Below, in pieces: positions 61,394 to 64,000 of a DNA stretch of 64,000 bases. A program made the position numbers and the translations under genes. Within the stretch, counting starts at the first letter, position 1. Each line of letters begins with the position of its first letter. Where the stretch lies: positions 1 to 64,000 of the forward strand of contig NZ_NFKA01000017.1 in the NCBI RefSeq assembly GCF_002160145.1, in the 5' to 3' direction. The notes beneath the pieces were generated by a model. It did not search any database. It saw nothing but the letters and a program-made list of their open reading frames with translations, and was not told the DNA's origin. The stretch comes from Gemmiger sp. An194. GTDB taxonomy: Bacteria > Bacillota > Clostridia > Oscillospirales > Ruminococcaceae.

Positions 61394-62107
61394 TCAGCGG
61401 TTCTGCCAGTTTAGAAACTCCTGACGCAGCTGGGAGAAACGCTTGACGCTAACCGGAATGCGCTGACCGCTTTTCAGGATGACTATATAGTTGGAGAAGC
61501 GGTCCACGTAGCGCAGGTTCACCACGAAGCTGCGCTGCACCCGCAGAAAGTCCCGCCCCTCCAGCCGGTCGGCGATCTCCTGAATGGACACCCGGAATGT
61601 CCGGGTGCTCCAGAGTGCCGAGGCGGAAAAGTGGGCGGTGACCATGTGCCCGGAGGCTTCAAAATAGCGGATCTGCTCCAGCGGCAGGAACACATCCTCC
61701 CGGTCTGCCCGCAGGCACAGGGTGTTGGCGGCAGAGAACAGCAGCTCCCACAGGCTGTCCATGCAGGCGGTGAAGCTTTCCGGCAGGCGGGTCTTGAGCA
61801 GATAGGCGAAGGCCCGCACCCGGTAACCATCCGGTGCGCAGTCCAGGGAATCCGAGGTCAGGATCACCGGTGTTTCAGGGCAAAGCGCACGCAGGCGGCC
61901 GGCAATCTCCAGATTGGGGCATCCGGCGGTGGTCACCTGCAAAAACACGGCGGTACAGGGGTGATTGCGGCAGAATTCCAGCAGCAGCTCCGGCTGGCTG
62001 AAATGCTCCACCCGGCAGTGAAGATCGTTCTGCTCCAGATAGTGATCGAGCAGGTCGGAAAGACGCCGTGCATCGGCAGGCTGCGTGTCGCAGATGGCAA
62101 ACAGCAT
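61394..62107 (-). CDS. LytTR-type regulator with a degenerate receiver
   Basis: 237 residues from the ATG with AAAGGAG upstream. C-terminal LytTR DNA-binding domain (about 135-237; FLRVQRSFVVNLRYVDRFSNYIVILKSGQRIPVSVKRF). The N-terminal receiver-like domain has ICDTQ where two acidic residues are normal, and FLQV where FLDI carries the phospho-Asp. It is therefore probably not controlled by phosphorylation. No kinase gene adjoins it. It lies 23 bases after the MocA-like gene end and reads in the same direction. Confidence 0.85.
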   Translation of the reverse strand: MLFAICDTQPADARRLSDLLDHYLEQNDLHCRVEHFSQPELLLEFCRNHPCTAVFLQVTTAGCPNLEIAGRLRALCPETPVILTSDSLDCAPDGYRVRAFAYLLKTRLPESFTACMDSLWELLFSAANTLCLRADREDVFLPLEQIRYFEASGHMVTAHFSASALWSTRTFRVSIQEIADRLEGRDFLRVQRSFVVNLRYVDRFSNYIVILKSGQRIPVSVKRFSQLRQEFLNWQNR

Positions 62108-62129
62108 GAGGGGGACACTCCTTTGGGGA

Positions 62130-62720
62130 TCATGGAGATAAGGGGGGCTGCAGGGCCCGGGCGATGCGCTCCAGGGCCTGGGGGGTATCGGCATCCCACA
62201 GCTCGCAGGCGCACTGGGCTTCGGTGAGCCGGACCTGCTGTGGGAAACGTTTCAAAACGGCGCTGCCGCCGGTTTTCGGGGGAAGGCTGGCCAGTGCGGC
62301 AAAATAAGCCGCGCCGAACAGCACAGGGCTTGCGCCCACCCCCTGCCAGGCAAGGCGATGGATGCACCCCGGCTGGCGCTCAAAGGCCTGTGCCAGTGCG
62401 GCCAGGCTGGCCGGGCGGCACAGGGGCTGGTCGCCCTGGCAGACCAGGCAGCCGTCCATGCCTTCCATATATCGGATGCCCAGGCGGATCACATCGCTGC
62501 GGTCCTCCCGGTCGTGCAGCAGGCAGGCGACGCCCTGCGCCGCGCACAGCTGTGCCACCTGGGGCCAGCGGGTAACCACCAGAACCTTGGCAAACACGCC
62601 GGGAGGCAGACTGTTCAGAGCATGCGCCAGCAGCGGCCGTCCGCACAGGTCCGCCAGCAGCTTGTTGGAGCCAAAGCGTTTGCCCTGACCGCTGGCCAGG
62701 ATCAGGCAGCCGATCTTCAT
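62130..62720 (-). CDS. MocA/MobA-like nucleotidyltransferase
   Basis: 196 residues. NTP-transferase motif LILASGQGKRFGSNKLL (5-21), QGDQPL with the metal-binding Asp, and VGASPVLFGAAYFAALASLPPKTGG. This is the MocA type, which attaches CMP to molybdopterin cofactor for xanthine-dehydrogenase-like hydroxylases. GAGAGGGG precedes the ATG. It supports the reading of yqeC and yqeB as hydroxylase maturation genes. Forms an operon with the LytTR gene. Confidence 0.85.
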   Translation of the reverse strand: MKIGCLILASGQGKRFGSNKLLADLCGRPLLAHALNSLPPGVFAKVLVVTRWPQVAQLCAAQGVACLLHDREDRSDVIRLGIRYMEGMDGCLVCQGDQPLCRPASLAALAQAFERQPGCIHRLAWQGVGASPVLFGAAYFAALASLPPKTGGSAVLKRFPQQVRLTEAQCACELWDADTPQALERIARALQPPLSP

Positions 62721-62910
62721 GGTGCACACCCCTCTCTTGACGGATAAGAAACAATGACAAACGTTACTGTTTTTGGCTTTTATTGTAATATAATTAGGTC
62801 AGGGGTGCAAGAGCAGGCAGCAAAACCTGCCGGATTGGTGGCATTTTTTGCAGAAAAGACCTATAATAATGAAAATACCCGTGCGCCGGGCCCGAAAAGG
62901 AGATGCGAAG

Positions 62911-63240
62911 ATGATCCATTTCAACTATCCCAACTACCCCATGCAGTGGTACAAGAACAAGAATCCGGTGTCCGGCAATGCGGGCCAGTTCAACTATAAG
63001 GTCCTGCGCGACGGCAACGAGCTGGCCGCCTGGTGCTGGATGGGTGTGTGGTGTTTGGAGAAGACGAAGGATGTGAAGGAGCGGCGCTTTGCCTTCGGCG
63101 AGGAGGGGGTGGCCCAGGCCATCGCCTGGCTGAAGGAGGAATTCGACAGCCACAGCCGGGAGGAGATCGAGAGCAAGCTGGGCTTTTTCACCACCGAGCC
63201 CTACACCCCGCCCAAAGAGGAGAGCGGCGAAGAACAATAA
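62911..63240 (+). CDS. Conserved hypothetical protein, 109 residues
   Basis: The ATG at 62911 has AAAAGGAGA upstream. Begins MIHFNYPNYPMQWYKNKNPV, rich in aromatic residues, with WCWMGVWCLEKTKDVKERRFAFGEEGVAQAIAWLKEEFD. Acidic C-terminus. No signal or membrane helix, no family recognised. It stands between the mocA-like gene and folT and its terminator carries the 61-bp palindromic insert. Confidence 0.75.
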   Translation: MIHFNYPNYPMQWYKNKNPVSGNAGQFNYKVLRDGNELAAWCWMGVWCLEKTKDVKERRFAFGEEGVAQAIAWLKEEFDSHSREEIESKLGFFTTEPYTPPKEESGEEQ

Positions 63241-63340
63241 AAAACAGGGAGTGTCCCCGTGAACTGCACCCCATTTGTTATTCAGTATATCATACTGTCT
63301 AACAAATGGGGTGCAGTTCAGCCCGGGGAGAGCTCCTTCT
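63241..63340. terminator. Terminator hairpin interrupted by the 61-bp palindrome
   Basis: GGAG-TG-TCCCC before the insert and GGGGA-GA-GCTCC after it form an interrupted stem when the insert is removed, followed by TTCTTTTC. It would end the gene at 62911-63240 and the converging folT. Confidence 0.65.
63260..63320. repeat. 61-bp palindromic element identical to the IS right end
   Basis: TGAACTGCACCCCATTTG with its inverted copy at the other end and a short centre. Positions 63267-63320 match 50641-50694 (the last 54 bases of the IS) without a difference. It is symmetrical, with TGAA and TTCA at the ends as in the IS, and carries no gene. A miniature (MITE-like) derivative of the IS3-family element is the simplest explanation. 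No clean 3-bp duplication is visible. Confidence 0.85.
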
Positions 63341-63358
63341 TTTCTTTTGTGCGGAGTG

Positions 63359-63931
63359 TTACTGTCTGCCCCGGTTGTAAACGCTCTGCTGCTCCACCCG
63401 CAGCACCACACGGCCCACAAACAGGGTGAGCAGGATCTCCACCGGCAGCAGTACCAGATTTTTGCCGATGCGCAGCGGCAGGGTGGCCAGCTGAAAATTC
63501 TGGCCATAATACAGATAGAGCCAGAAGCTGTTCAAGAAGATATTCAGCAGAATGTTGATGCTCAGCTTGGCGGCCAGCACCCGGTACCAGCGCAGGGGCT
63601 GGCGGTAGAGGGCCAGACCCCAGATCATTCCGGCAAGAATGGCGGTAAGGGTGAAGCCGGGGAAATAAGCACCGCCGCCGTTGTTCACCACCCAGCCCAG
63701 AAAATCGCTGGCGGCTCCGGCGGTCATGGCCACCGCGGGGCCGAACAGCATGCCGGCCATGGCGCTGGTCAGAAAGCCGAAACCAATGCGCAGCTGAGGG
63801 GTGAGCTGCAGCCGGATGTTCAGGGCATCCAGCGTGATGTTCAGCGCGATGAGCAGTGCCACCACCGCCAGGGTACGGGGCTGGTGGAACCGGGCGGCGG
63901 AATCCTGAAAGAGCTGTTTGATTTTGGACAT
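63359..63931 (-). CDS. folT: Folate ECF transporter S component FolT
   Basis: 190 residues from the ATG after AAAAGGAGG. Six-helix S component: RTLAVVALLIALNITLDALNIRLQLTPQLRIGFGFLTSAMAGMLFGP includes the conserved Arg-Ile-Gly-Phe of the folate family. It works with the shared EcfA/EcfA'/EcfT energy module, which is not in the window. The ribosome-binding site is in an inverted repeat, and the leader continues beyond the window. Confidence 0.9.
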   Translation of the reverse strand: MSKIKQLFQDSAARFHQPRTLAVVALLIALNITLDALNIRLQLTPQLRIGFGFLTSAMAGMLFGPAVAMTAGAASDFLGWVVNNGGGAYFPGFTLTAILAGMIWGLALYRQPLRWYRVLAAKLSINILLNIFLNSFWLYLYYGQNFQLATLPLRIGKNLVLLPVEILLTLFVGRVVLRVEQQSVYNRGRQ

Positions 63932-63939
63932 GAAAAAAA

Positions 63940-63978
63940 CCTCCTTTTGATGCGAATGCCGCACAAAAGGAGGTGAGA
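63940..63978 (-). promoter_or_regulatory. RBS-sequestering hairpin upstream of folT
   Basis: On the minus strand CCTCCTTTTG pairs perfectly with CAAAAGGAGG, which is the folT ribosome-binding site (around 63942-63951), with 13 bases between. This would block translation unless another structure forms. folT is often under a tetrahydrofolate riboswitch in Clostridia, but the aptamer would lie beyond the window's end. Confidence 0.65.
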
Positions 63979-64000
63979 ATACAAAAAAGGACACAGCGCG

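Overview
The window reads as chromosomal DNA of a GC-rich, low-motility Clostridia, most likely an Oscillospiraceae gut anaerobe of the Faecalibacterium/Gemmiger/Subdoligranulum type. This is an inference from gene content (Rnf complex, GlcNAc catabolism, PepV and M18 peptidases, folate ECF uptake, FliB without flagella, clostridial heterodimeric ABC exporters), Gram-positive ribosome-binding sites (AAGGAGG) and sigma-A promoters. Genes are dense and most sit in short operons closed by strong intrinsic terminators.

Layout. 1-720: tRNA-Lys(CTT), then three tandem 129-nt units whose ends copy the tRNA acceptor stem and whose internal hairpins covary. 722-1536: a basic coiled-coil protein and a tiny membrane protein. 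1600-8009: an rnfCDGEAB operon with an enlarged RnfG carrying four FMN-binding domains. 8148-12029 (minus): two TrkA-type proteins, two bPH2 (YdbS/YdbT-like) membrane proteins and a HAD phosphatase. 12266-18444: UppP, a DUF362-ferredoxin protein, small envelope proteins, M18 aminopeptidase, AlkD-like protein and GluQRS. 18722-23826: an NMT1/SsuA-type ABC importer and a two-component system. 23850-32061: GlcNAc and glycolytic genes (nagB-like, nagA, pgi, fba, tpiA) with a LarA-family protein and a TauE permease. 32191-37519: Sel1 protein, thioesterase, FliB-like protein, RecQ and a small membrane protein behind an operator-like promoter. 37754-42626 (minus): a compact type IV pilus-like operon with a transglutaminase lipoprotein. 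42962-49368: a heterodimeric ABC exporter behind an attenuator-like leader, PepV, TetR and DUF2871. 49400-50694: an IS3-family element inside a terminator. 50730-55746: CofE-like and DUF1846 proteins, tRNA-Val(CAC), and a frameshifted orphan ABC half-transporter. 55907-63931: LysR, AlbA_2 protein, ThrE pair, molybdenum-hydroxylase accessory genes (yqeC, yqeB, mocA-like), a LytTR regulator with a degenerate receiver, and folT.

How it fits together. GlcNAc-6-P is deacetylated and deaminated to fructose-6-P, which meets Pgi, Fba and TpiA nearby. Reduced ferredoxin made in fermentation would be oxidised by Rnf, giving NADH and an ion gradient. Exporters and importers with local regulators suggest a host-associated life.

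The most unusual signals are the tRNA-acceptor-capped repeat array, the duplicated RnfG, the 61-bp palindrome identical to the end of the IS and, like the IS, lodged in a terminator hairpin, the LarA-family protein with Asn at a catalytic His position, and the leader of the ABC exporter operon.
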